DNA from: Alphaproteobacteria bacterium
GTDB taxonomy: Bacteria > Pseudomonadota > Alphaproteobacteria > Rickettsiales > UBA8987
Direction: 5' to 3'
Length of the DNA stretch: 6,566 nt
NCBI GenBank assembly: GCA_003531345.1
Contig: DQGZ01000083.1
Coordinates: forward strand, 1 to 6,566
Shown: piece by piece, positions 1-6,495 of the stretch
Layout: each line of letters begins with the position of its first letter
Position numbering within the stretch: position 1 is the first letter of the stretch
The notes under the pieces: model-generated
The model's input: only the letters and a program-made list of their open reading frames with translations
Told to the model about the DNA's origin: nothing
Database searches by the model: none
Position numbers and translations under genes: made by a program

Positions 1-1
1 T

Positions 2-427
2 TTTTCTGAAATTCTTCTGGCGCCTGAATCTGGTGTAGCGGTGATTGGTCTTGATATTAAGAAAGATAATTTTAACAATCAGCTTAAATTCATTTTTAAA
101 AAACTTGCGAAAATTACCCACCCTGATGTCAGTCAGGTTTCACCTGACAATTATATCAAGGCTCAGGAATTTTATGATAATGGCGATATTGAGAATTTAT
201 ACTTTATGTATAATCAGCTTAATTCTGAAGTATCAAAAGATGAAAACCTGATAACTGATATAGAGCAGTTGGAGTGTCAGATAGGTTTTATAGGTCGCTC
301 AAATAAATCAATCTCAAAAGAGCTTGAAGGAGTCTATAACTCAAATGAATATATATTATTCATCAAGTGTAGGTCATATGAGGCAAGAGGGGTGGATTTT
401 TACAAAGAAATACTTAAGTTTAATTAA
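2..427 (+). CDS. J-domain-like protein, 5' end cut off by window edge
   Basis: This frame is open from base 2 to the TAA at 425-427. The GTG at 41 is therefore probably not the true start: the 13 codons before it (FSEILLAPESGVA) read like protein, and no Shine-Dalgarno sequence precedes it. The visible part is 141 residues. An HPD tripeptide is encoded at 119-127, in the context KKLAKITHPDVSQ. A basic helix precedes it and a helix-like segment ending in YNQLNSE follows, which is the helix II-HPD-helix III layout of a DnaJ J domain. In known J domains the HPD stimulates the ATPase of an Hsp70 partner. The rest is an uncharacterised C-terminal region, rich in Glu, Ile and Asn, with no membrane segment. 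By hand count bases 61-360 are about 30% G+C, lower than the thiolase and fusion genes downstream. Only 18 bases separate its stop from the thiolase start, so co-transcription is possible. A co-chaperone role is inferred from one short motif, and the missing N-terminus could change it. Confidence 0.65.
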   Translation, partial: FSEILLAPESGVAVIGLDIKKDNFNNQLKFIFKKLAKITHPDVSQVSPDNYIKAQEFYDNGDIENLYFMYNQLNSEVSKDENLITDIEQLECQIGFIGRSNKSISKELEGVYNSNEYILFIKCRSYEARGVDFYKEILKFN

Positions 428-445
428 TATATAAATCATAAAAAT

Positions 446-1570
446 ATGAAAACCGCAGTAATAGTTGAATATCTAAGAAGTCCGTTCGCAAGGGCAGGCA
501 AGGGTGATTTTGTGGAAGTTCGCCCTGATGACCTCGCCGCATCAGTAGTTTCTGCTATAGTTAAAAAATCTGGCATTAATACAGCGGATATTGAAGACCT
601 GAAAATGGGTTGTGCTTTTCCAGAGGGAGAGCAAGGGCTTAATATAGGTAAACAGGTTGGTTTTATTGCTAACTTGCCGCTTTCAGTTGCGGGCGTAACC
701 ACTAATCGTTTTTGCGGCTCGTCAATGCAAACCATTCATGATGCAGTTGGTGCAATAGTAATTGGGGCAGGTGATGTGTTCATTTGTGCTGGTGTTGAAT
801 CAATGAGCCGCATCCCTATGGGGGGTATGAACCCAGGGCCAAACCCAGAATTATTTGAAAAATACCCTGAAACTTATGACGGCATGGGCGCAACCGCTGA
901 AAGGCTTGCTGTAAAATATAAAATTTCCAGAAAAGAGCAGGAGGAATTTGCGGTAGCAAGCCACCAAAAGGCGGCAAAAGCTCAGGCTGGCGGAAAATTT
1001 AAAGATGAAATAGTGCCATATAAAAATGTAGAAAAAGATGGTTGTATAAGGGCTGATACGTCACTTGAAACGCTTGCTAACCTGAAGCCAGCTTTTGACG
1101 CAAAAGGCACAGTAACAGCGGGGACATCAAGCCCGTTAACGGATGGTGCATCTGCGGTAATAGTAACTAGTGAAGATTATGCGAGAAAAAATAATTTAAA
1201 AATACTTGCCCGAATAAAGTCAATTGCGGTTGCAGGTTGTGCGCCAGAGATAATGGGTATCGGCCCAGTTCCTGCCACTAAAAAAGCCCTTGCAAGGGCT
1301 GGTTTGGAATTAAAGGATATTGACATTATTGAGCTTAATGAAGCATTCTCAGCGCAATCAATTTCAGTTATAAAGGAGTTAGAGCTTGATATAAATAAAA
1401 TCAACCTTGATGGCGGTGCAATAGCATTGGGGCACCCGCTTGGTGCGTCTGGTGCTCGTATAACTGGTAAGGCTGCTTCACTGCTTAGCCGTGAAAATAA
1501 AAAATATGCTCTCGCAACTATGTGCATCGGCGGCGGCCAAGGTATTGCAACGGTGCTTGAGAGGGTTTAA
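446..1570 (+). CDS. fadA: Acetyl-CoA C-acyltransferase (3-ketoacyl-CoA thiolase)
   Basis: This enzyme cleaves 3-ketoacyl-CoA with CoA to give acetyl-CoA and a shortened acyl-CoA, the last step of beta-oxidation in the cytoplasm. The 374-residue protein has the complete thiolase signature set. The nucleophile is Cys90 in TTNRFCGSSMQ. The N-terminus carries RSPFARAGKGDF, and GTVTAGTSSPLTDGASAV lies near residues 221-238. The NEAFSAQ motif begins at Asn298, His330 sits in GHPLGASGARI, and the second catalytic Cys360 is in CIGGGQG. The TSSPLTDGA wording and the neighbouring FadN-type gene favour a degradative acyltransferase over a biosynthetic acetoacetyl-CoA thiolase, although motifs alone do not settle chain-length preference. 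It is slightly shorter than the usual 385-400 residues, but no catalytic block is missing. The ATG at 446 begins the normal thiolase N-terminus (MKTAVIVEYLRSP). It is preceded by an AT-rich leader with no clear Shine-Dalgarno sequence. Its expected partner, the fusion gene at 2401, is on the same strand but is separated from it by a toxin-antitoxin pair. The symbol is by family analogy. Confidence 0.94.
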   Translation: MKTAVIVEYLRSPFARAGKGDFVEVRPDDLAASVVSAIVKKSGINTADIEDLKMGCAFPEGEQGLNIGKQVGFIANLPLSVAGVTTNRFCGSSMQTIHDAVGAIVIGAGDVFICAGVESMSRIPMGGMNPGPNPELFEKYPETYDGMGATAERLAVKYKISRKEQEEFAVASHQKAAKAQAGGKFKDEIVPYKNVEKDGCIRADTSLETLANLKPAFDAKGTVTAGTSSPLTDGASAVIVTSEDYARKNNLKILARIKSIAVAGCAPEIMGIGPVPATKKALARAGLELKDIDIIELNEAFSAQSISVIKELELDINKINLDGGAIALGHPLGASGARITGKAASLLSRENKKYALATMCIGGGQGIATVLERV

Positions 1571-1586
1571 TCTAACAGAGTGCTTG

Positions 1587-1709
1587 ATGGTGGATCAGCG
1601 TTACAAACAGGATGAAAACCTTCAAAAGCTACTTGATGGTATAATTGGCGTTGAGGAGGCAGAGAAGATATTTGGCGTACTTGAAGAAATTAAAAAAATA
1701 CGGCGCTGA
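1587..1709 (+). CDS. Possible small ORF, 40 codons, unknown function
   Basis: This ORF starts with ATG 16 bases after the thiolase stop. AGAG at 1577-1580, six bases before the ATG, is a weak Shine-Dalgarno candidate. The peptide begins MVDQRYKQDENLQ and continues as a charged, probably helical stretch (VEEAEKIFGVLEEIKK), then ends abruptly in IRR and TGA. I do not recognise a family. Its composition is protein-like, not random, but the ORF is short. The frame stays open upstream into the thiolase gene as far as 1491; that part is a shadow of thiolase. At 1692-1698 there are seven A's. If one were removed, the frame would continue for 20 more codons to the TAA at 1759-1761, giving about 57 residues. 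It could be a genuine small gene, a decayed remnant of a longer gene, or chance. Confidence 0.3.
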   Translation: MVDQRYKQDENLQKLLDGIIGVEEAEKIFGVLEEIKKIRR

Positions 1710-1715
1710 TATAAT
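1707..1715 (+). promoter_or_regulatory. Extended -10 promoter motif upstream of the toxin-antitoxin pair
   Basis: The bases read TGATATAAT, a perfect TATAAT -10 hexamer (1710-1715) with the TG of an extended -10 element one base before it. There is no good -35 hexamer at 16-18 bases upstream (AAATTA at 1687-1692), which extended -10 promoters can tolerate. A start site near 1722 would leave a leader of roughly 55 bases before the MNT gene. This would let the toxin-antitoxin pair, and perhaps the fusion gene after it, be transcribed independently of the thiolase. The match could be chance in AT-rich DNA. Confidence 0.4.
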
Positions 1716-1776
1716 GAGCCTGACTAATAAGATACAGAGGGAGTATGGTATTGGGAAATAATAAAGATTACAGCTT

Positions 1777-2067
1777 ATGAACCTTGAAGAATTAAGAAAA
1801 AATCATAAGGCAGATATATTACGCATTGCTGAGAAATACGGTGTTACCAATATTCGTGTGTTCGGCTCAGTTGCAAGGGGGGATTCGAAGGAGGGCAGTG
1901 ATGTTGACCTGCTGGCGAAATTCCCCCCGAAGACTTCTTTTATTGAGTATGGCAAGTTTTTAAATGATTTAGAGCAAAGTCTGCCGTTTGAATTTGATTT
2001 TTTATCTGAAAATGGAATCAATAAATATATTAAAGAAGAAGTTATAAATAGCAGTATAACACTATGA
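1777..2067 (+). CDS. mntA: MNT-family nucleotidyltransferase antitoxin (MntA-like)
   Basis: The protein is 96 residues, normal for a minimal nucleotidyltransferase. The motif GS-X10-DxD is exact: Gly30 and Ser31 in VFGSVARGD, then ten residues to Asp42-Val-Asp44 in SDVDLL. A third acidic residue is likely Asp74 in FEFDFLSE. Before the motif is a short helix (ELRKNHKADILRIAEKYG), typical of the family. In characterised HepT-MntA systems the MNT protein uses ATP to AMPylate a tyrosine of the HEPN toxin, silencing its RNase activity. The same role is inferred here because a HEPN gene follows with an ATGA overlap (2064-2067), implying coupled translation. The ATG at 1777 gives the normal start. 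Its Shine-Dalgarno sequence is weak (only AAAGA about eight bases upstream). The pair may be driven by the extended -10 motif at 1707 or by read-through from the thiolase. All catalytic residues are present, so it is probably active. Confidence 0.88.
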   Translation: MNLEELRKNHKADILRIAEKYGVTNIRVFGSVARGDSKEGSDVDLLAKFPPKTSFIEYGKFLNDLEQSLPFEFDFLSENGINKYIKEEVINSSITL

Positions 2068-2396
2068 ATAGAGATATTATTTTTTTAAAAGGCATAATTG
2101 ATAGTATCAATGAAATTGAAAGTTTTGATACTTCGGTTGATAAGCGTGAAGAGATTCTAATTGAGAGGGCGGTTGAAAAATGTATTGAAAATATAGGTGA
2201 GGCTGCAAATAATCTGTCAAGCCATATAAAAAATAACTATAAACACATACCTTGGAATGAAATTATTGCATTTAGAAGCAGGGTGGTTCATGATTATTTC
2301 GGGTATGACAGAAACTTTCTCTGGGATGTTGTTGATATGCATATAGCAACATTGAAACAAAGTATTTTACAAATTTTAAAAGAAATTGAAGGTTAA
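2064..2396 (+). CDS. hepT: HEPN-domain (DUF86) RNase toxin, HepT-like
   Basis: The protein is 110 residues, a typical DUF86/HEPN size, and is predicted all-helical. The HEPN signature RX4HXY is complete: Arg71, His76 and Tyr78 in FRSRVVHDYFGYD. The N-terminal helix, the central IERAVEKCIENIGEAANNLS segment and PWNEIIAFR are also characteristic of DUF86. In known systems Arg and His form the RNase active site of the HEPN dimer, and the Tyr is the residue AMPylated by the MNT partner. RNA cleavage as a toxin is inferred from this family. The start overlaps the MNT stop by four bases, so the antitoxin gene comes first and translation is coupled. The gene ends four bases before the fusion gene, and its last codons contain that gene's Shine-Dalgarno sequence. 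Hand count of 2101-2390 gives about 31% G+C against about 42% in sampled fusion-gene sequence, which fits acquisition by transfer but does not prove it. Confidence 0.88.
   Translation: MNRDIIFLKGIIDSINEIESFDTSVDKREEILIERAVEKCIENIGEAANNLSSHIKNNYKHIPWNEIIAFRSRVVHDYFGYDRNFLWDVVDMHIATLKQSILQILKEIEG
2388..2392 (+). promoter_or_regulatory. Ribosome binding site of the fusion gene inside hepT
   Basis: GAAGG lies in the last codons of the HEPN gene, eight bases before the ATG at 2401. It supports that ATG as the start over the in-frame TTG at 2386, which would put the site inside the coding region and add five residues (MKVKI) before MPIYKVAVIGSG. It also means the toxin gene and the fusion gene are translated as close neighbours. 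Confidence 0.65.
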
Positions 2397-2400
2397 AATT

Positions 2401-4803
2401 ATGCCAATATATAAAGTAGCAGTAATAGGTTCAGGGGTGATGGGTGCAGGAATAGCCGCACATATTGCAAATTCCAACACAGAAGTAGTTTTGCTGGACA
2501 TAGTGCCTAAAGACGCAAAGGACAGGAACATACTTACAAAAAATGCGCTGGATAGAATAGAAAAGTCTGACCCAGCGATGATATCGGCTAAGCGCAAGCT
2601 AAAGCTTATACAAATAGGCAATCTTGAAGATGACATTGAAAAAATAAAAGATTGTGACTGGATAATAGAAGTTGTACTGGAAGATCTCGCAGTTAAACAA
2701 TCAATATATGACAAAATAAATCGCTTCAGAAAAAAAGGGGCGATAGTTTCATCAAACACCTCAACCATGCCAGTGAGTAAGCTGGTTGAAGGTTTGGATA
2801 GTGATTTTGCGGAGCATTTTGTTATCTCTCACTTTTTCAACCCACCGCGTTACATGCGCCTGCTGGAGATAGTTCCTGGCAAAAAAACCAAGCAGGAAGT
2901 TTTAAAGAAAATAGAGCATTTCTGCGATATAAAACTCGGTAAAGGTGTTGTTCAATGTAAGGATACCCCAGGTTTTATCGCAAATCGTATTGGTACATTC
3001 TGGCTGATGCGTGCGCTTAATGAGGCAATTGCTCAAAAAACATCGATAGAAGTGGTTGACGCAATTATGAGTAAGCCGATAGGCGTTCCAAAAACTGGTG
3101 TATTCGGTTTGATGGACTTGATAGGTATTGACCTTCTGCCGCTTATTGCAAAATCATTTGCAGCTAACCTGTCAAAGGAGGATGAGTTCAATAAAATATA
3201 CAACTTGCCAGCTGTTGTAACTAAAATGATAGCGGATGGCTATACTGGTAGAAAGGGTAAAGGTGGCTTCTATAGGCTTAACCCAGATATAAAAGATAAA
3301 AAGAAAGCTAAAGAGTCAGTAAATCTTTCAACTGGCGAATATAAAAAGTCAGACAAACCAAAAATAGCATCAGCGGAGGCGGGAAGGGGAGGTTTGCAGG
3401 AAATTTTTGCAATTCAAGATGAGGGCTCAAAATTTCTCTGGCCAGTATTGCGTGATGTGTTGGTTTATACCGCTAATCTGGTTGGTGAAATTGCAGAGAA
3501 TATAGCTGATATTGATGAGGCAATGCGCCTTGGGTATAACTGGAAATATGGTCCATTCCAATTGATTGACAGGTTCGCAGAAAATGGCAAATCAGGTGCG
3601 TTTGTATTTGCCGAAAAATTAAAGGTGGAAGGAATAAAAGTTCCTGAAATAATTGAAAAAGCAGGTAATGAGCCACTATATAAAAATGAGTTTTCTAGCC
3701 GAAAATTCCTTGCAACTAATGGTGGATATAAAGAAATTCCATTTAATAAAGACGCATTCACACTTGAGGAAATAAAATTAAAAGGGAAAGAGATACTCAA
3801 AAACCCATCGGCAAAATTATGGGATATTGGTGATGGCGTTACCTGTTTGGAATTTACTTCTAAAATGAACTCACTTGACCCCATGACACTTGAAGCAGTG
3901 GTAATGGCAGTTGAGGAGGTTAAGAAAAATCATAAGGCGCTGGTGATAGCAAATGATGGTGATAATTTTTCTGTCGGTGCAAATATCGGTGTTCTGTTAT
4001 TCGCTGCAAACACAGCTGCATGGAAGGAGATTGATGGAATAATTAAACAAGGGCAAGACGCCTATATGGCGCTCAAATACTCGCCATTTCCAGTTGTTGG
4101 TGCGCCTACTGGCATGACTTTAGGCGGCGGGTGTGAAATGATGTTACATTGTGACGCCGTAAACGCCCATATTGAAACTTACACTGGTTTAGTTGAAGTT
4201 GGTGTTGGTTTAGTGCCAGGTTGGGGTGGTTGTAAGGAGTTTGTTTATCGTGGTTTGCGCCAGCGTGCGGAATCAGATAAATGGGCGGCGAAATTTGGTG
4301 GCTGGTTCTCTTGGATTTCACCAGTTAAAACGCTCAATACTATGCCGCCAATAGTTGATGCAATGATGAAAATATCAACTGCAAAAGTTTCAAAATCAGC
4401 TGATCAGGCAAAAGATATGTTAGTTTTAAATGAAAAATCACATATCACTATGAACCGTAAACGTGTTATACCTGATGCAAAACGTATAGCGCTGGAATTG
4501 TTGCCTAATTATAAAGCTCCAGAAACATATTCTATCCGCCTTCCAGGTAAAACTGCACGCACGGCAATTGAAATGAAACTGCGTGAAATGGAGAAAATGG
4601 GGCAGGTAACACCTTATGATATGCCTGTTTCCCGCGCAGTTGCTTATGTTATAACAGGTGGCGATACCAGTATAACTAAAGACATTACCGAACAGCAAAT
4701 GCTAGACTTAGAGCGTGAAGCCTTCATGGATTTAATAAAAAACAAAGGTACATTAGACCGCCTAGAACATATGCTCGAAACTGGTAAACCGTTGAGGAAT
4801 TAG
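2401..4803 (+). CDS. fadN: 3-hydroxyacyl-CoA dehydrogenase/enoyl-CoA hydratase fusion (FadN-type)
   Basis: This bifunctional cytoplasmic beta-oxidation enzyme hydrates trans-2-enoyl-CoA and oxidises L-3-hydroxyacyl-CoA with NAD+, feeding the thiolase. From the ATG at 2401 it is 800 residues. The N-terminal dehydrogenase has a Rossmann GSGVMGAG at residues 10-17, SSNTS at 117-121, catalytic His144 in HFFNPP with its paired Glu156 (EIVPG), and DTPGFIANR at 188-196. A second dehydrogenase helical domain follows, around residues 340-400. The C-terminal crotonase domain has FSVGAN near 523-528 (oxyanion-hole region), Glu579 in GGGCE and Glu599 in GLVEVGVGLVPGWGG. These are the two expected hydratase glutamates. 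The domain order is the reverse of E. coli FadB and matches the roughly 790-residue Bacillus FadN type, also common in Alphaproteobacteria. A Lys-rich segment at about 295-325 may be a linker. It lies four bases after hepT. The symbol is by analogy. Confidence 0.93.
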   Translation: MPIYKVAVIGSGVMGAGIAAHIANSNTEVVLLDIVPKDAKDRNILTKNALDRIEKSDPAMISAKRKLKLIQIGNLEDDIEKIKDCDWIIEVVLEDLAVKQSIYDKINRFRKKGAIVSSNTSTMPVSKLVEGLDSDFAEHFVISHFFNPPRYMRLLEIVPGKKTKQEVLKKIEHFCDIKLGKGVVQCKDTPGFIANRIGTFWLMRALNEAIAQKTSIEVVDAIMSKPIGVPKTGVFGLMDLIGIDLLPLIAKSFAANLSKEDEFNKIYNLPAVVTKMIADGYTGRKGKGGFYRLNPDIKDKKKAKESVNLSTGEYKKSDKPKIASAEAGRGGLQEIFAIQDEGSKFLWPVLRDVLVYTANLVGEIAENIADIDEAMRLGYNWKYGPFQLIDRFAENGKSGAFVFAEKLKVEGIKVPEIIEKAGNEPLYKNEFSSRKFLATNGGYKEIPFNKDAFTLEEIKLKGKEILKNPSAKLWDIGDGVTCLEFTSKMNSLDPMTLEAVVMAVEEVKKNHKALVIANDGDNFSVGANIGVLLFAANTAAWKEIDGIIKQGQDAYMALKYSPFPVVGAPTGMTLGGGCEMMLHCDAVNAHIETYTGLVEVGVGLVPGWGGCKEFVYRGLRQRAESDKWAAKFGGWFSWISPVKTLNTMPPIVDAMMKISTAKVSKSADQAKDMLVLNEKSHITMNRKRVIPDAKRIALELLPNYKAPETYSIRLPGKTARTAIEMKLREMEKMGQVTPYDMPVSRAVAYVITGGDTSITKDITEQQMLDLEREAFMDLIKNKGTLDRLEHMLETGKPLRN

Positions 4804-4848
4804 TTTATTTAAGCCAGCAGCAGTGAAATCCCTGGAATCCTTTGGAGT

Positions 4849-4860
4849 TTGTTAGGTTAA
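4849..4860 (+). repeat. 12-base intergenic word, copy 1 (TTGTTAGGTTAA)
   Basis: This exact 12-base sequence occurs here, in the 80-base gap between the fusion gene and the convergent acetyltransferase, and again at 6496-6507 after ilvC. Both copies are outside genes. The rest of the gap (4804-4883) shows no convincing rho-independent terminator for either convergent gene; the best stem is a weak CCAG/CTGG. Confidence 0.45.
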
Positions 4861-4883
4861 TTAAGCCTTAAATCTTATGCCGT

Positions 4884-5381
4884 CTATCCTTCTAACTTCT
4901 TCCACATAATGTAACTATCCACATATCCCTTATCCTTATGGTAAAACCCCTCTGGCGTGGTGCCGATTATTTTAAAACCGAGTGACTTCCATAATTTTAC
5001 CGCAGGTTCGTTAGTGCTGACCACAAAGTTGAACTGCATTGCTTTATAGCCATTATCTGCTGCAATTTTAAGTGATTCCTCACCCATTTTTCTGCCCACA
5101 CCTTGCCCGTGAAAATCAGGGTGAACCATATAGCTGGCATTGGCAACATGGCTACCCAAGCCGGGCCTATTTTCCCTAATGCAGAATGTACCAACCACTT
5201 TTCTATCTATCGCCGCTACATAGGCGGTTGTGCCTTGCTGCGTCCAATATTTCAGGGCATATTGCTTTTGTGTGTCAGGGTAAAAGGCATAGGTATCTGC
5301 CGATTGTATGACCCTATGGAAAATATCCCATATCGCTTCTTCATCCTGCGCGAAGGCTTTTCTTATAGTTATAGTACTCAT
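4884..5381 (-). CDS. GNAT-family N-acetyltransferase
   Basis: This is a 165-residue acetyl-CoA-dependent acetyltransferase of the GNAT fold, predicted cytoplasmic. The start is taken as the ATG at 5379-5381 (MSTITIRKAFAQDEEAIWDIF), which opens on the first strand of the fold. The frame could be extended to a TTG at 5453, but the 24 added residues would run through the ilvC promoter region and do not look like protein. The acetyl-CoA pyrophosphate loop is HGQGVGRKM (Gln93, Gly94, Gly96), just after strand beta4 (ASYMVHPDF). Motif B is visible as NEPAVKLWKSLGFKIIG at about 124-140. The substrate cannot be told from sequence; GNATs of this kind acetylate small amines, drugs or protein N-termini. 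There is no Shine-Dalgarno sequence upstream. It is convergent with the fusion gene and divergent from ilvC, so it is probably a single-gene unit. Confidence 0.88.
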   Translation of the reverse strand: MSTITIRKAFAQDEEAIWDIFHRVIQSADTYAFYPDTQKQYALKYWTQQGTTAYVAAIDRKVVGTFCIRENRPGLGSHVANASYMVHPDFHGQGVGRKMGEESLKIAADNGYKAMQFNFVVSTNEPAVKLWKSLGFKIIGTTPEGFYHKDKGYVDSYIMWKKLEG

Positions 5382-5390
5382 AAAATATTG

Positions 5391-5419
5391 TTTACAATAA
5401 GTGGCGGAACTGTTATAAA
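5391..5419 (+). promoter_or_regulatory. Sigma70-type promoter of ilvC
   Basis: TTTACA at 5391-5396 (one mismatch to TTGACA) and TATAAA at 5414-5419 (one mismatch to TATAAT) are separated by exactly 17 bases. The predicted start is near 5426, leaving a leader of about 40 bases before ilvC, too short for a typical T-box or leader-peptide attenuator. The promoter lies in the 84-base divergent gap shared with the acetyltransferase, for which no equally good promoter was seen. Confidence 0.65.
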
Positions 5420-5426
5420 CCCCGCC
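5403..5426. repeat. GGCGG/CCGCC inverted repeat around the ilvC -10 element
   Basis: GGCGG at 5403-5407 and CCGCC at 5422-5426 are perfect inverted arms separated by 14 AT-rich bases that contain the ilvC -10 hexamer. The GC-rich arms stand out in an AT-rich gap. The position, from the spacer to the predicted start site, is where a repressor operator would lie. No known operator is recognised. Confidence 0.4.
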
Positions 5427-5465
5427 TCTAATATTCCCTAATAACCTAAACAATAAAGGTAAAAA

Positions 5466-6488
5466 ATGAAAGTATTTTACGAAAAAGACTGCAATTTTAA
5501 TTCAATTAAAGAAAAGAACATAGCAATAATCGGCTATGGTTCTCAGGGGCATGCACACGCTCAAAACCTTAAAGATAGCGGCGTTAAAAATGTTGTGATT
5601 GGTTTGCGTAGCGGCTCCGCTTCAACTGCTCGCGCTCAGGCGGCAGGTTTTACGGTTAAAACCCCTGCGGAAGCTACTAAGGCGGCTGACATTGTTATGG
5701 TTTTAGCACCTGATGAAAATCAGGCGGATATTTACGCTCAGGAAGTTGAACCTAATTTGAAACAAGGTGCATACCTTGCTTTTGCCCATGGTTTAAATGT
5801 TCATTTCGGTTTAATTAAACCTCGTGCTGACGTTAACGTATTCATGGTTGCACCTAAAGGTCCTGGTCATACAGTTCGTTCTGAATTCCAGAAGGGTGGT
5901 GGTGTTCCTTGCCTGCTTGCTATAGCGCAAGACCCTTCAGGCACTACACAGCAAATCGGTCTTGCATATGCTTGTGGCGTTGGCGGTGGCAAATCTGGTA
6001 TTATTGAAACTACCTTCAAAGACGAGTGCGAAACAGACCTGTTCGGTGAGCAGGCGGTTCTTTGCGGTGGAGCTACAGCGCTTATACAGGCTGGTTTTGA
6101 AACATTGGTTGAAGCTGGTTACCCAGCGGAAATGGCATATTTTGAATGCCTGCATGAGCTTAAATTGATTGTTGACCTTATATATGAAGGTGGTTTGGCT
6201 AACATGCGTTACTCAATTTCAAACACTGCTGAATGGGGTGATTACTACACTGGTCCGAAAATCGTGGATAGCGCGACTAAAGACCGCATGAAAGCTGCGT
6301 TAAAAGAAATTCAATCTGGTGAGTTCACTAAGAAATACATCGCTGATGCAAAAGCTGGTTTCCCTCAACTGAAAAAATGGAGAGAAGCAACCCAGCAAAC
6401 TCAAATAGAGAAAGTTGGTAAAACCCTGCGTGACATGATGCCTTGGATAGCTCGCAATAAAATTGTCAAAGAAAACCAAGCAGCTTAA
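5466..6488 (+). CDS. ilvC: Ketol-acid reductoisomerase (NADP+), class I
   Basis: This enzyme converts 2-acetolactate to 2,3-dihydroxyisovalerate, and 2-aceto-2-hydroxybutyrate to the isoleucine precursor, by Mg2+-dependent alkyl migration and NADPH reduction. It is the second common step of valine, leucine and isoleucine synthesis. At 340 residues it matches the class I short form. The N-terminal Rossmann domain has GYGSQGHAHAQ (from Gly23). The LRSGSAS loop (Arg48, Ser51, Ser53) is typical of NADPH binding. AFAHGLN carries catalytic His108. The C-terminal knotted domain has the metal ligands Asp191 and Glu195 in ETDLFGEQ, Glu227 and Glu231 in FECLHELK, and Ser252 in RYSISNTAEWG. The start is supported by AAAGG at 5455-5459, six bases before the ATG. 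It has its own promoter, with no ilvB or ilvH gene in the window. Confidence 0.97.
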   Translation: MKVFYEKDCNFNSIKEKNIAIIGYGSQGHAHAQNLKDSGVKNVVIGLRSGSASTARAQAAGFTVKTPAEATKAADIVMVLAPDENQADIYAQEVEPNLKQGAYLAFAHGLNVHFGLIKPRADVNVFMVAPKGPGHTVRSEFQKGGGVPCLLAIAQDPSGTTQQIGLAYACGVGGGKSGIIETTFKDECETDLFGEQAVLCGGATALIQAGFETLVEAGYPAEMAYFECLHELKLIVDLIYEGGLANMRYSISNTAEWGDYYTGPKIVDSATKDRMKAALKEIQSGEFTKKYIADAKAGFPQLKKWREATQQTQIEKVGKTLRDMMPWIARNKIVKENQAA

Positions 6489-6495
6489 AGCAAAG

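Noticed and set aside
41..43. GTG as the start codon of the first gene
   Set aside because: The frame stays open to the window edge with protein-like codons, and no ribosome site precedes the GTG. The gene is more likely cut at its 5' end.
430..435. TATAAA as a -10 box for the thiolase gene
   Set aside because: No -35 at suitable spacing, and the start site would fall almost on the ATG. AT-rich gaps produce such matches by chance.
2386..2400. TTG start giving an 805-residue fusion protein
   Set aside because: It would overlap the end of hepT and place the GAAGG ribosome site inside the coding region. The ATG at 2401 fits the family's N-terminus.
3465..3884. Minus-strand ORF of 139 codons inside the fusion gene
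   Set aside because: It lies wholly opposite strongly conserved coding sequence, has no recognisable motif and no ribosome site. It is a shadow.
4804..4883. Rho-independent terminator between the convergent genes
   Set aside because: Only a weak 4-base CCAG/CTGG stem was found, with no T-run after it.
5103..5441. Plus-strand ORF of 112 codons opposite the acetyltransferase
   Set aside because: The minus strand encodes clear GNAT motifs over this span, and the plus-strand translation has none.
5382..5453. N-terminal extension of the acetyltransferase to a TTG at 5453
   Set aside because: The extra residues read through the ilvC promoter and dyad and do not resemble a GNAT N-terminus.
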